From Metamycoplasma gateae (GTDB lineage Bacteria; Bacillota_I; Bacilli_A; Mycoplasmatales; Metamycoplasmataceae), in contig NZ_CP143578.1 of assembly GCF_036352135.1 (NCBI RefSeq), positions 248,001 through 312,000 of the forward strand: a stretch of DNA of 64,000 nt, read 5' to 3'. Below the pieces are notes generated by a model that worked only from the letters and a program-made list of their open reading frames with translations, was not told the origin of the DNA and did not search any database. How positions within the stretch are numbered: the first letter of the stretch is position 1; the number at the start of each line of letters is the position of its first letter. The translations under genes and the position numbers were made by a program. Shown here in pieces: positions 1 to 11,362 of the stretch.

Positions 1-399
1 TATTATTCTTTTTAAATCATTATGCATTATCAAAATAAATGTGTTTGCAAATTTAAAATAAATTATTCAAAATGCTACGCCATCATGCTCGCGTATAAAA
101 TCAAGATATTTTATTTGGTGCTCTTTAATGTTTTTTAAAGGTAAATAATCTTCTTCTGTACTTTTTGCCTCGAATGCTATATACCTCCCCTTATAAACAC
201 CATAATAATCAACTGAGCTTTTAGAGGAAATAATTGCACTTTCTAAATTTAACTTTTTGTCTTGTAATTTTACTGATTTAAACGTTATATCTAAATTTTT
301 TTTATGAAATATAGCAATTTTATTTTTGAAATAAAATTCGTTAGTTTGATTAATTATTGTTTCTAACAACATGCCTCTATTTTTAAATATCGTTATCAT
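1..399 (-). CDS. recU: RecU-type Holliday junction resolvase (C-terminus beyond window)
   Basis: RecU cuts Holliday junctions in recombinational repair. The visible 133 residues follow the family closely: the N-terminal 'NRGMLLETIINQTN' stretch, then D64 in 'SSVDYYGVYKGRY' and E77/K79 in 'FEAKS'. These form the PD-(D/E)xK nuclease site. Residues 80-100 carry the conserved 'LPLKNIKEHQIKYL'. An in-frame TGA at 67-69 must be tryptophan, and the frame stays open to base 1, so the gene is partial. The DUF2779 gene ends 51 bases upstream on the same strand, so the two may be co-transcribed. Start is the first ATG of the frame. Identification is firm. Confidence 0.9.
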
Positions 400-450
400 A
401 TAAAAATTACAACAAAAAAATAAGGAATGTTTTCCCTACTTTTTCTCATT

Positions 451-2541
451 TTATAAGTCGTATTTTTTAGAATTTTTAAAATATTCCTCTTTGTTTTTCA
501 TTAAATATTTTATTAAATCAGCAGTCATTAACATAGCCATTACATCATTATGACAATATTTTTTTAAATCGTTAATTATTTCATTTCATTCATTATCTTT
601 TATTACATTCAAGGCTCTTGAGGCGGCTGTAATTAATGCTGATGAACCATTTTTTATATTTAATTCAGAATACGGTATTATATTATGTTTTAAATATTTT
701 CCTAACTTATTTTGAGTAACAAAATATTCTATTTTTTTGATTGAATAAGAACCGTTAATGAAACCTAAATTTATTATTCTGTCGTTAACATATAAATTTT
801 GTCTATGACTTGAAAAAACATTGCACAAATCTACCAATTTACTTGTTATAAATAAGATCTTATCTTTATAAATTTCTAATTCATTTTTTGTTATCTCATT
901 TTTGTAATAATAAATATATAACTTATCCAAAATTTCATTCAATCTTGATCTTTCATATGAAATATTGTAAATAATATAATATGAAATTTCTTCATCATAT
1001 AAGTCGTCTATTATTTTTTTATAAGTACCCAGATCAAAATGAAGAGGGTCATAAACATAGTCTATTGATTCATAAATCTCATTATTTTGAGTTTTTATAA
1101 TTGATGTCTGTGATATAACTTGATTTCATGCAGGCAAATAATCTATAAGTGGAGTAGGTATTGTAACTCCTTCAAAATCAAATCATGCAATTTTTGCTTC
1201 GCTATCATTTATTACTTTATATTCATTGATAAATTCGATGTTAGGGTTTATTGAAATTAAGTTATTTTCATAAAATTCTTTTATCATTCTTCGTTTTAAA
1301 ACACCCAGGTTTTCATCTAATCCCGATATTGCCTTTAGTATTTTTTTCTGGCCAAACTTATAATCAGGAAATTGCTTTTCAAAAATTTTATTAAACCATT
1401 TATTTGAATTGAAATTGTCTATAAAATCATCTTTTGTGATTTTTCAATCCACAGGAATATTATCCTTATTTTTTATCAATGTTAAAAATTCTTCAAATGA
1501 GCAAGTATATAAACTATTTTTATTATTGTTATCATCAACACCCAATTTTTTATCATTAAAATTGTAATTTGCAAAAACTAAATTAGATAAAACATGTTCA
1601 ATTATTGATAAATTATCTTTTTTAGCCCTTTTAGAGGAGTAATTGAAATTCGGGTTTGCAACATACAAATTTTCTATTTCTTCTTGCGTGTATTTTTCTT
1701 TATTTTCTTTCGATAAAGAAACACCACTTTTAGATGTTGAACAATATTTAGTTAGATAAAATTCTAATTTATTTTTTCTTATATTTTTATCTTTTAAAAA
1801 CTTTGGCTTTAATAAAAATATTTCATTTATTTTAAAAAAATTAGCAATTATTTTGAAATCAAAATATGATTTTAGTAGATTTTTCTTCTTTGTTTTATTA
1901 GAATATATCAAATTACCAAAAGTATTATTTTTTAAATCAGCAAACATAACCTTGGAAATACATTTTTCGTATTCAAAAACAGGGTTAATTATTAATCAAC
2001 AATTATCATCTATGGCTTTTTTAGTTTCTAAAACCATTTCTTCAACCCTTTGTTTTATTGAAATAAATCTTATTTTTTCCTTGGGAAATTTAAATTTATT
2101 TTTATAAAAATCAATTAGATAATCAATAGCCAATTTTGAAACTTCTTCAATTCCAGAAGACAATATTGTTAAATCATTAAATATACTAAATAAATAATGT
2201 AATTTATCTCCGTTAATTTTTTTTAAAACATTCTTTTCAAAAGTTGTATCAGCAAGTAATTTATTTTTCAAAAAATCTATTTTGTCAAAAGAATTGTATT
2301 TATTTAATTCTAACTTTGATTTATCGTCCAAATTAGGGATTATAAGCTCATCAAATATATTTTCAATCTTTTCAATTTTGAAATCAATAAAATCATAATC
2401 ACTTTGCAAATCTAGATTATTATCATCAGTTTCGTCAATATTATCCTTTAAATCGTCAATATTATTATTAAAAATAATGAATGGTTTTGTGGTATTTGCT
2501 ATTAAAAAATCAGAAAATGTATAATTTTTTTTGTTATTCAT
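451..2541 (-). CDS. DUF2779 domain protein, probable RNase H-fold nuclease
   Basis: This is a 696-residue protein read through several TGA codons. The C-terminal third carries the DUF2779 pattern: 'AWFDFEGVTIPTP' near residue 450, 'YYIIYNISYERSRL' near 525, and 'LKKYCHNDVMAM' near 660. These acidic motifs (D-x-E, N...E, H-x-D) resemble the exonuclease sites of DEDD/RNase H-like proteins. That functional reading is inference; the family has no settled role. The N-terminal 430 residues are Lys/Asn-rich and unrecognised. The ATG overlaps the end of the upstream YqaJ-like nuclease gene by 8 bases, so the two are translationally coupled and probably work together on DNA. Confidence 0.75.
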
Positions 2542-3382
2542 ATTCAGGAACTGCCTTACCGACTTTTACTCATTCTAAATATAATTCTTTTCATTCATCA
2601 AAATTTTTACACGACAAAAATTTTACTATATCAATATCTGTTGATTCTTTTCATTCCGGACTAATACCTAATTTTGTATATTTTTCAAATCATTCCTGAC
2701 AAGTTTTGATATCGTCTAATACTTGTTTTTCATTTACTTCAAAAAATCAATTTTTAACCACTCTTTTTTCTATATCAACTAAACTTGGTTGGGCGTAATC
2801 TTCTTCTTCTAAGAAACAAGCAACAATGGTAAATTTTTTAGCGCCAATTAAATAAGAATATAATTGAGCTTGCTTAATATAAGAAATATTTATATTATTT
2901 TGATTTCAACTATCTAATTTTTTAGCTCCTACTGTTTTTATTTCAATTACTAAATTTTGTTCTTTTAAAAATCCATCTGGTAATCCACCAAATAATAAAT
3001 TTTCTTTAAAATAGTCATAATTGTATTCCTCTGCATTGAATCTTTGTATTTTAAAAGAATATTTTTTTTCAATTTTTTCCAATATTTTAGGTTCAATTGC
3101 AACACCTGCATTTGTGTATTTTGGATCTAAAACTGGGAACCTAAAATTACATAGTCTTGTGAAGGCTGTAAATTGACTATTAAACTGTGTTAATTCTAAA
3201 ATATCACCAAGTGATGATCCTGTTATTTTTCTGAACCCACCCATTTGACCTGGTCTAATAGACAATAATTTTTTATGATAATTTTCTTCAAGTTTTATAG
3301 TTTTAGAATCATAATCAACAAAGTATTGTTTCCCATTATAAAAGTATCTTACTGGTATTTTTATTTGTTTTAAATCTGACAT
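2534..3382 (-). CDS. YqaJ/lambda-exonuclease-like putative nuclease (MAGa7180-type)
   Basis: A 282-residue protein with the layout of YqaJ/RecB-type exonucleases: 'TNAGVAIEPKI' (E97) as motif I, 'GGLPDGF' (D136), and 'VIEIKT' (E147, K149), together a D-(x)n-E-x-K nuclease centre. It matches what is annotated in mycoplasmas as the MAGa7180 family of putative nucleases. It lies upstream of the DUF2779 gene with an 8-base overlap, and downstream of an XRE/IrrE-like regulator. Two tryptophans in the conserved C-terminal part are TGA-encoded. Likely role is double-strand DNA end processing; substrate is unknown. Confidence 0.7.
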
Positions 3383-3417
3383 TTCAATTCCTTAAATTTA
3401 TATAATAAATTTTACAT

Positions 3418-3456
3418 AAGTTATAAGTTTTAAAAGAAAAAAGAAACTTATAACTT
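3418..3456. repeat. 13-bp perfect inverted repeat (hairpin)
   Basis: Arms 3418-3430 (aagttataagttt) and 3444-3456 are perfect inverted complements around a 13-base purine-rich loop. The repeat sits between the stop of the XRE/IrrE-like gene (3468) and the start of the nuclease gene (3382). No strong T-run follows on either strand. It may be a weak terminator, an RNA-stabilising hairpin or an operator. Confidence 0.5.
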
Positions 3457-3467
3457 GATAAGTTCCT

Positions 3468-4538
3468 TTAAAATTTAATTTTCTTATATTTTTTAATAAT
3501 GTCTTTATAAACTTCGGATACATCTTCGTAATAATTAGGTTCTTCAATATTAATCAATCGTATTCTATTAATTGATTCTGATATATCATCGGCCATATAT
3601 AGTTTTTTTCTTCTATTAAATTTCTTTCAAATACTATAATATTCTTCAAATAATACATAGTATTCATTTCTCGTAAGTCAAGGAGAAAAACAAGTCATTA
3701 TTTCTCTTAATAAAGAAAATAATATTAGTATTTCAGAGTTATACATATCTGTTATAACAATATATTTTTTTTGTCCAAAAACAAATGATAATGCTCTGGT
3801 AAAAGTTTTTTCAATATATGGTAATTTTATAATTTCAATATTTCTTTCTTTTAATATTAAAGAAACTTTTGAAATTTTTTGGTCAAATGAGCTTTGTTCA
3901 ACAAATAAAATATCAAAAATCTTAGAAATTATTTTTTTAGGAAGGTATTCTCTAAATCTTTTAGTTTCAGGCGAATTTTGATTCTTAAAATTTTCTTGAA
4001 TAAATAGCTCACAGAAACGAATAAAAGGCAAACGATATGACTTATTAATTTTGTTTCTATTAATAAAAAGGTTGTTTGATATTTTTTTAGAATATTCATC
4101 AGGGTTGATGGTTCCATAGTACTCATTTAAAAATTTTAGAATTTCACATTCATCTAAACTTTCGTTTGGTTTTTTATCAGTAATAATTTTTAAAAAAATA
4201 TCATTTTTCTTTATTATTTCTCAACCAAATAATTTAATTATCTCTGATGTTTCCAAAACATTTGACGTATTCATTTTCTTTTTAAAGAAATATCACTTAT
4301 TTGTTAAATAACCTATTTTTAGATCAAATAATATTTCTAAATTTTGCATTAAATTTAAACTTACATCCTGTTTTAAGTCATTTAATAAATTGAATAATTT
4401 TCTTCTATCAATTTCAGTATTTTTGCATATATCTGTTATTTTGAATTTCTTGATTTTTAAAATATTTTTTAAAAAATCACCAAAACTCGTGCATAAATTG
4501 ATCTTAGATTCAATTATTTTTAAGTCTTCTTTACTCAT
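3468..4538 (-). CDS. XRE-family regulator with degenerate ImmA/IrrE metallopeptidase domain
   Basis: A 356-residue protein with an N-terminal helix-turn-helix ('FKITDICKNTEIDRRKLFNLL', about residues 33-53) and a C-terminal region aligning along its length with the intact XRE-ImmA/IrrE protein at 18399-19460. The paralogue has the zinc motif HEITH at residues 278-282. Here the same position reads R278-E279-I-M-T282, so both zinc-binding histidines are gone. The domain is probably no longer a protease but may still bind a ligand or partner. It precedes two nuclease genes on the same strand. In ImmA/IrrE families such proteins control mobile-element, stress or repair genes; the role here is inferred. 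Confidence 0.65.
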
Positions 4539-4719
4539 AAATTTTATTTGCCTTTTTTAAATAATGCTATACTAATTCATTAAGCTAATCTACCTTAATA
4601 TTAATAAATTATAATACTCATTATTTTGTTAATAAGAATTTAATAATTAATTATTAAACTTAATGACGCATAATTAGGTTTTAACAAAAAAAATAAAAAT
4701 ATAGTAATTATTTTTTTGT

Positions 4720-4725
4720 TATAAT
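4720..4725 (+). promoter_or_regulatory. -10 box (TATAAT) of lipoprotein/oppBC unit
   Basis: A consensus TATAAT lies 27 bases ahead of the ATG at 4753, with an AGGAG ribosome-binding site at 4743-4747. No clear -35 box is seen, as is common in mycoplasmas. Confidence 0.6.
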
Positions 4726-4752
4726 TTAAATATATTTTTAATAGGAGAATAT

Positions 4753-5700
4753 ATGAAAAAAAGCTTAAAATATTCATTAACATCAATGACATTACTTTCG
4801 CCATTTGCGATTGCCTTAATATCTGCATCATGTAATCACAATGAAAAATATGATCTAAACCAAAATATAAAAGAATTAAAATCATATACAGTCGAACTTG
4901 AAAAAATTATCGATTTTGAAGAAGAAGAATTAGAAAAAAATAACGCAAGTAATCTTTTAGCCCAAATAAATGAAATAAAAGAAGATGAAAATGATTTAAA
5001 CAAAGTAAAGATTTTATTAAAAAATACTAAAGAAGCCATAAATAGTTTTAACGAAAGAAACAAGCAAGAAAAATCTGGTTTAGTTATTAATAAAATTGTT
5101 TTAAATCAAGAGGAAGTTATTGCTTCAAGTGTCGTCGAAGAATTAAAAAATACCAAAAATTGAAACGAAGTTAAAACAATATTTAATAAATTTTCAATTT
5201 CAGTTGAAGAAAAAGAATTAAGAGAAAACGATGAATTAACAGTCGCATCATCGACACATGCTCATGACGAAGAAGGAGAAATTCATCTAGACATTAATTT
5301 TAAACTTTCAGGATCTAAAGAAAGATTTACATTACTTGGATTTAAGAAAGTTGAACCTTTTGTTGATTTTTTAAACTGAAAATTTGCTTTAGAAGTTTCA
5401 AAAGAAATTGCAGATGAAGAACAAAAAACATTGATTGAAAAATTAAAGGCCGAACAACAAAAAGGATTTAATGACTTATTTAAATACTTAAATACCTTTA
5501 CAATTGTTGAAAAAGTAAGAAATAATCATCCAGAAAATGAATTTAAAATAATTTTTGATGATCAACAAAATCTTACAAAAGTCGAAGAACACAAATTATT
5601 TTTATATTTAAAAGCCTACCAAACTGGACAAGAAGAATCCGATGCTACAATTTATTTAGTAATAAATCTTGAAAAAGATAACGAACACCACGAAGATTAG
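4753..5700 (+). CDS. Putative lipoprotein, first gene of the oppBC-like unit
   Basis: 315 residues. Residues 1-27 form a lipoprotein signal peptide ending in the lipobox L-I-S-A-S-C27. Residues 35-110 are highly charged and likely coiled coil. A histidine/acid cluster 'STHAHDEEGEIH' lies mid-protein and the chain ends 'NEHHED', which suggests a possible metal-binding surface (inference). It is followed after 40 bases by an OppB-type permease in the same direction, so it may serve as or assist a binding component. It does not resemble OppA in length. Function unknown. Confidence 0.75.
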
Positions 5701-5740
5701 AATTAATTAAATTTTATAAATAAAAAAATAGGAGCTATTT

Positions 5741-6706
5741 ATGTTAAAAATTAACAAATTAAATTGACTACAAAAAATAGTTTTCTATTTTTTTATTTTA
5801 TTTATTGCTATAACTATCATTTTCTTTGCAATAAACATCTTAATAGAACCTCAAATTAAAAAAAATATTGAAACATATTCATCAATATCTCAAAGTTATT
5901 TAATGAGATATAAAGATTTTTGAATCAACCTATTTACATTTAATCCAGGTAAGATTTATTCTCATGAATTAGCAAGTGTAGAAAGTAATATTTTCTTACT
6001 ATATTTATCACAATTTAAATGAACTATTTTAATTAGCTTTTTCATTTTTGTTTTTAGTTTTTTATTAGGTAATATATTGGGAGTTATTTCCGCTTATAAA
6101 TTCAATAAATCATTTGATACTGCCATTTCTATCTTAATTTCTTTTTTAGGAGCATTACCACTATTAATAATTGCTATTTTAGCAATTTCAGCTTCTTCTT
6201 TTTTTGGATATCCTTCACAATTTTTAAATAATAAATTATCATTTGCATCATTAATTGTTCCAATATTAATATCATCATTTCCAACAATTGCAATTTTCTT
6301 TTCTAAATCAAGAAAAATTACTTTAGAAATATTAAAATCAAATAACTATTTATTTGCAAAATCATATGGTTTAAATAATAGACAACTATTAAACAAAGTT
6401 ATTTTAAAACAACTATTTATTTCTCAACTGAATTTGTTTTTTGTAATATATACATTATTATTTACGATCACTATATTAATAGAAAGAATTTTTTCTATAC
6501 CTGGTCAAAGCTTATTAATATCATTTGCCTTTAAAAAAGGTGAACTTGATATCATTATGTTTTACTTTATTTTTAATTTCATACTATTGTCATTGTTAAT
6601 TACCATAAATAATGCTATTATTAAAAAATTGAACCCTATCTTGGATAATAAAAAACTTTTTCTATTTAAAAATATTTTTAGATTTAAAGGGGGTAAAAAT
6701 GAATAA
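5741..6706 (+). CDS. oppB: OppB-type ABC transporter permease
   Basis: 321 residues. One N-terminal membrane segment (about 12-35) is followed by an extracytoplasmic loop and the BPD permease domain with five more hydrophobic spans. The cytoplasmic coupling region includes 'ANNYLFAKSYGLNN'-type sequence near residues 200-215 ('YLFAKSYGLNNRQLL'), the EAA-like loop that contacts the ATPase. Start is the ATG after 'aggagc'. The end overlaps the next permease by 8 bases. No OppD/OppF ATPase gene lies nearby, so the permease must use ATPases encoded elsewhere or be an orphan. Substrate (peptide, nickel or other) cannot be told from sequence. Confidence 0.75.
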
Positions 6707-7874
6707 CCTCTTTAAATTTGTTGTGAATAAAAAAACAAACACAAAATTATATACAACACATACAACTCAAACTAAACAATATTGAAAAAGATTCTTTAAA
6801 TCTAAAATTAATTTATTTTGATTTACAACATTTTTATTAATAATATCTGCTTTAGTTATTGCATTATTTTTCATCAAAAATTCTCCAAGTGCATCAATAG
6901 ATGATAGAACAAATTTGGTAAATAATTTGCCCTCTTATTTTAATCAAACTATTACGAGAAACTTTAACAGAGGAGATGAGCTTGAATTTATTAGAAATAT
7001 TGCTGATTTAGAATATAAAGAAGCAATAAATAACCATCGTAATTTAATTTTTTGAATAGATTTTGATTCATCTAAAGAAATAGGTGGGAATCAAACCGTA
7101 CATACAGATATTGTTACATTAACTTACAATCCATACAATTTAATAAAAGCTATAAATTTCTTAAAACTAAATGAAAATAATTTCCAAATAAAAATACCAA
7201 ATGGACTATATTTAGGTACAAATAATCAAGGTATAGATATATACTCAAGATCAATTATTTCAATTTGAATAACTATTTTGGTAATATTTATTTCAATATT
7301 TATAAATATATTTATAAGTTTTAATTTAGCAAGTTTAATTAATTTTTATCCAAACAACATTTTTATAAAATTATTAGATAAATTAATAAATACTTTAAGC
7401 ATAATACCTGAAATAATTTGAGTGTTCTTACTTTCAATTTTTATAGGAACTAATTGATATTCGCTTTTAGTTTCTTTATCATTGGTTTGCTGAGTTTCAT
7501 ACTACAAGTTCGCTAAGGATGAAATAAAAAATATGATGTCCAAAGAATTTATAATTGCTTCTAAATCAATTGGTTCATCATATTGAATAATTGCTTATAG
7601 ACATATTTTTAAATACATATTTGCAAATTATTTAATAATGATGGTTGAAAGATTTTCAATAAATATATTAATTGCCTCTTCTTTATCGTTTCTTGATTTT
7701 ATAAATGAGAGCAATAATCTAAATATTGGAACAATTCTAAAAGAGGCAATAGGAATAGCTAGCCAAGATCCATCTTATCTAATTTTAGTTTCGACGTTCA
7801 TAATTCTATTTTCATTAAATCTTAAATTATTATCCTCAGCTTTTGCAAATACCTTTAATCCTAAAATTAAGTAA
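6699..7874 (+). CDS. oppC: OppC-type ABC transporter permease
   Basis: 391 residues. An N-terminal membrane span (about 39-60), a long extracytoplasmic insert (about 65-170), 'YLGTNNQGIDIYSRSI' (the OppC/DppC 'hllGTDelGRDvlSR' signature, residues about 170-185), then five membrane spans. The EAA-type loop is around 'EFIIASKSIGSSYWIIAYRHIF'-like sequence near residues 284-305. The ATG overlaps the oppB stop, so translation is coupled. A terminator at 7913-7945 ends the unit. No ATPase gene follows. Confidence 0.78.
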
Positions 7875-7912
7875 AACATTTTAATTAAGTAATCAATTTT
7901 TTATTAAAAAAA

Positions 7913-7945
7913 CGTCTCAGTATTATCTGAGGCGTATTTTTTTAT
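7913..7945. terminator. Bidirectional rho-independent terminator
   Basis: Stem cgtctcag/ctgaggcg (one G-T pair) with a 6-base loop, a T-run after it on the plus strand and an equivalent T-run on the minus strand. It separates the convergent oppC-like and cysteine-protease genes. Confidence 0.8.
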
Positions 7946-7972
7946 TAACTTATTTATTTAATACTTTTTCAT

Positions 7973-10072
7973 TTACTTTACTGGTTTATATTTTTTATGT
8001 AATATTAATCCTAGATGATATATTTGAAAAATAGAAACTATCGAGAATACTGATACCGAAAGAAATATTAATCCTTCAAATAAAACGATATTTCTTTCAT
8101 ATAACAATGTTATTGAATGTCTTTTTTTATCAACTAATCCTTTATTTTTACCATAGAAATGTTTAAGGTTTCATAGAATGCCATTTACTGATTGAATTAA
8201 TACTGATATATAGATAAATGATAAAAACAATAGAAAGGCATTAACATAAAATAATGAATACATAATTATTTTATTTTGCTTATTTAAATTTTTATTCTTT
8301 AATTTAAATGTTGAAAATAAAACTATAAAAAATATACTTAAAATTATTAAAAATATTAATATTAATATTCTAAATTTATTAAATCAAAATATTTCAACTG
8401 CATATTCATAACTTTCGTCTAATTCTGTTGCACTCATTGCATTTGAATGTAAGAATCATTGAGTATATGATAAAACTAAAATAAAGATTGTTAATATTAT
8501 AAGAGAATAAAATGACAATGCTGTTGCTCATTTTATTTTAGAAACTTTTATTTTTATCCATTTTAAATACCTCATATAACCTTTGTTTATCGCGGCATCA
8601 AAACCTAAGATAAGACCTATAAAAGCTAGTAGAATAGCAATAACAATAAATATTCAAATTATTATTTTTGTTCTTCTTTTCATTATTTTAATATATCCTC
8701 CATCTCTTAATAAATTAGTTATTTCAATTCCTGTGTATTTGTTTCCGTTGAAATTAAACACTTTTTCTAATTTGCCTGCAAATTTATTGTTTATTGCAAA
8801 ATTATAATCATATTTATTTCTTGAATATTTCGTTATAATCATTTGACTGTAATTACTTCCTCAACCATAATTACATAAAAATCTACCATCATCATAAGCT
8901 CCGTAAGCAACTACCACATGACCATTATTTCAAAATTTATTGTTATCATCTTCTCATTGTACTCCAGTAAAACAGCAACCTAAAGCAGTTGGCTTTTTGT
9001 ACTTATAAACTGAAGATCAAGCACTATTTAAGTTATCATCTCCTCAATATGAGTAATTTATTTTTGAATTAGATCATTTATTTCTCAATATAGATTCAGC
9101 TATGTATTTAGCATGTCATCAATAATTTACTCCATTTCCAAATCAGGTTTTTTGATATAGGTATTTTAAGAATTCATCGTCCAATCTTGGACTTACATTA
9201 TTATTAATATTATATTTTAAACTTCAATTATCTTCAAATAATGAATCTTTTAAATCTAAAAATTTACTCTTTTCTCATTCATTTAAATATCCTGATCCTT
9301 CAAAAAACTCATTGTACATGATTAGCATATTAATAGCCACATATCCGCATATTCCCCCGGATGAAGATTTTAAATAATTTTCCTTATTGATGTAATAGGG
9401 TGTAAATTGCTTAAAATAATGATGCTCTTCACTTTCGTTTGGATTATATGAATTTTCATCAGAGTTATAACCGAATGTATTATAATCTCCAGTTTTAAAC
9501 CATCATGAATTTTCTACCTCTTTATCAGCATAAATTAATCCATTTTTTTCAGGTTTTATTTTATACTTTTCAAATTCTTCTTTTGTTTTTGCGGTTCTAA
9601 CCATCTCAAGATCTTCATCTTTAAAATTTGTAAAATCATTTGACTTTTGTTTTTTTTCACGTTTATGATCTCCGGGTCATGGTTTATCCCTATTTTCATA
9701 CTTTGGGGCCACAGAAAAACTCCCATAGTCATGGTAATTTAATCTAGTGGCTTCAAGATAATTGAAGCTAGATAATTTTATGTCAGGATTTACCTCATAA
9801 ATTTTGTAATCAATATCACTTATTATTGAATAACCTTTATCTTTAAACCAAAACATTTTTCCTGAAGAAATACTTGGGATTCAGCTAGTTATTTTGTAAG
9901 ATTTAATTATTTCTGCATCTTGTCTTCCTGTTAATTTTATAAAATCATACAGTGCATATTTCTTTTGTTTTTCTTCGTCTATTTTTAAATTATTGTCGTC
10001 TATTTTAGCAGACATTGCTACTAAGGGTAATGTTGTTAAAACAGGCAATAATATTAATTTTATTTTTTTCAA
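7973..10072 (-). CDS. Papain-like cysteine protease with C-terminal membrane domain
   Basis: 699 residues. A signal peptide (1-22, no lipobox cysteine) leads to a large extracytoplasmic part with a papain-fold catalytic set: C242 in 'GGICGYVAINM', H385 in 'NGHVVVAYGAY', N401 in 'CNYGWG'. Around residue 465 the chain turns basic ('IMKRRTK') and then has about four membrane spans to the C-terminus. It fits the 'putative cysteine peptidase' group of mycoplasmas; substrate unknown, probably a host or surface protein. Translation starts at TTG behind a near-perfect 'aggaggtaataa'. A decayed paralogue lies at 44445-46567 with a nearly identical upstream region. Confidence 0.75.
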
Positions 10073-10152
10073 TTATTACCTCCTTTATACCTATAGTTAT
10101 AATACTAAAAACAAAAAAATGGTAATAACCAGTAAAAAAGCTTAAAAAAAAT

Positions 10153-10172
10153 ACAAATTTTTATAAATTTGT
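10153..10172. promoter_or_regulatory. Palindrome shared by both cysteine-protease upstream regions
   Basis: acaaattt-ttat-aaatttgt, about 80 bases before the TTG start of the protease gene. The paralogue has the same palindrome (3-base spacer) at the same place, within roughly 120 bases of otherwise conserved upstream sequence. An operator is likely but unproven. Confidence 0.45.
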
Positions 10173-10348
10173 ACAAAAAATTAGGTTAAAAACTTTTTTT
10201 ATAGACTTAATTAAGAAATTTTAGGTTGTGTTATTTTATATTTTTTAAAATCTAAAAGTTTATTTATTAAATAGTATTCATGCTATTTTTTTCTTTAATT
10301 AATTTATTTATGATTAACCTTTAGTGTCTTCTGATTTTTTTCTAATAT

Positions 10349-11359
10349 TTATTCTAAATTAATATTTTTGTCAATACCTTCTTGTTTTGCAATAGATAAT
10401 AATATTTCTTTTATTTGATTTAATGAACTTGTGCTTTCTTCTTGAAAATTGATATTTATCAAATTATTTTCTTGATTGAAATCCATGTCATTTTCAAATA
10501 AATTAATTATAAATTCAAAATCTGATTCGTAATTTTTTTGTCCAATATTATCAATTACATTATCTTTTAAAATTAAGAAATCATTTTTAAATTCATTGAT
10601 TAAGTTTTCATCTTTTACATTCTTCTTAAGTAATAAATGTCAAAGACCCATTTCGAATATTAAATTTATTATAGCATGTGAATGACTGTGTGAGTTTTTA
10701 TCACTTTCAATATTTATTGTTTCCAAATTATCGATTGTGGAAATTTTAGATTTATTGAATAAATTATTTTTTAAAAAATCTCATGATGAATTTATTGCTT
10801 TTTGTAATTCACCCAAATTAATATCAATTCCACTAAGTCTTTTATCAATGATTTCTATAAATTTTAAAAATTGTTGATTATCAAAAACTAAATTCACATC
10901 ATTTAGCACTGCATCAACGTCTTGAAAAATTAACTGATATTTATCAAATAGTTTTGCCAATTTCGTCTTTTCTTTACCAAAATTTTCTAGTCATTTTTGG
11001 TAAAAATTTTGAATTGCTTCAGCATTTTTAGGATTACCTTGATCAACTATTAGAGCCGACACTTTATTTTTAAATGCTTCAATTTTTCTTATAAATTTAT
11101 AATAATATTTTCTGTAATTACGATAAGTATTTTTTACACTTGTAAAGATTTTAGATATTTTTTTTAAATAAATTTCTTTGATATTATTTGTAGAAATGTT
11201 TTTTAATTGTATTTCCTTTGTATTATCTTTATTATCTAATGAACTTCCTAAAGATAAATCTTCTTTATCATTAGGGTATTCAATACATGAAATGGTTATC
11301 AAAGGCAAGGGAGTTAATAAAGTAAAAAGTGGTAATAGAATCTTTTTTATTTTCTTCAT
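10349..11359 (-). CDS. Putative lipoprotein
   Basis: 336 residues. The signal peptide ends in lipobox I-T-I-S-C25. Residues 50-110 are rich in Lys/Tyr/Arg. A short histidine run 'SHSHSHA' lies near residue 225. The rest is helical and acidic with no recognised domain. It follows directly after the larger lipoprotein gene on the same strand (3-base gap), so they form one operon of two surface proteins. Function unknown; a metal-binding role is only suggested by the histidines and by the ZIP transporter gene that diverges from the operon. Confidence 0.75.
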
Positions 11360-11362
11360 AGT

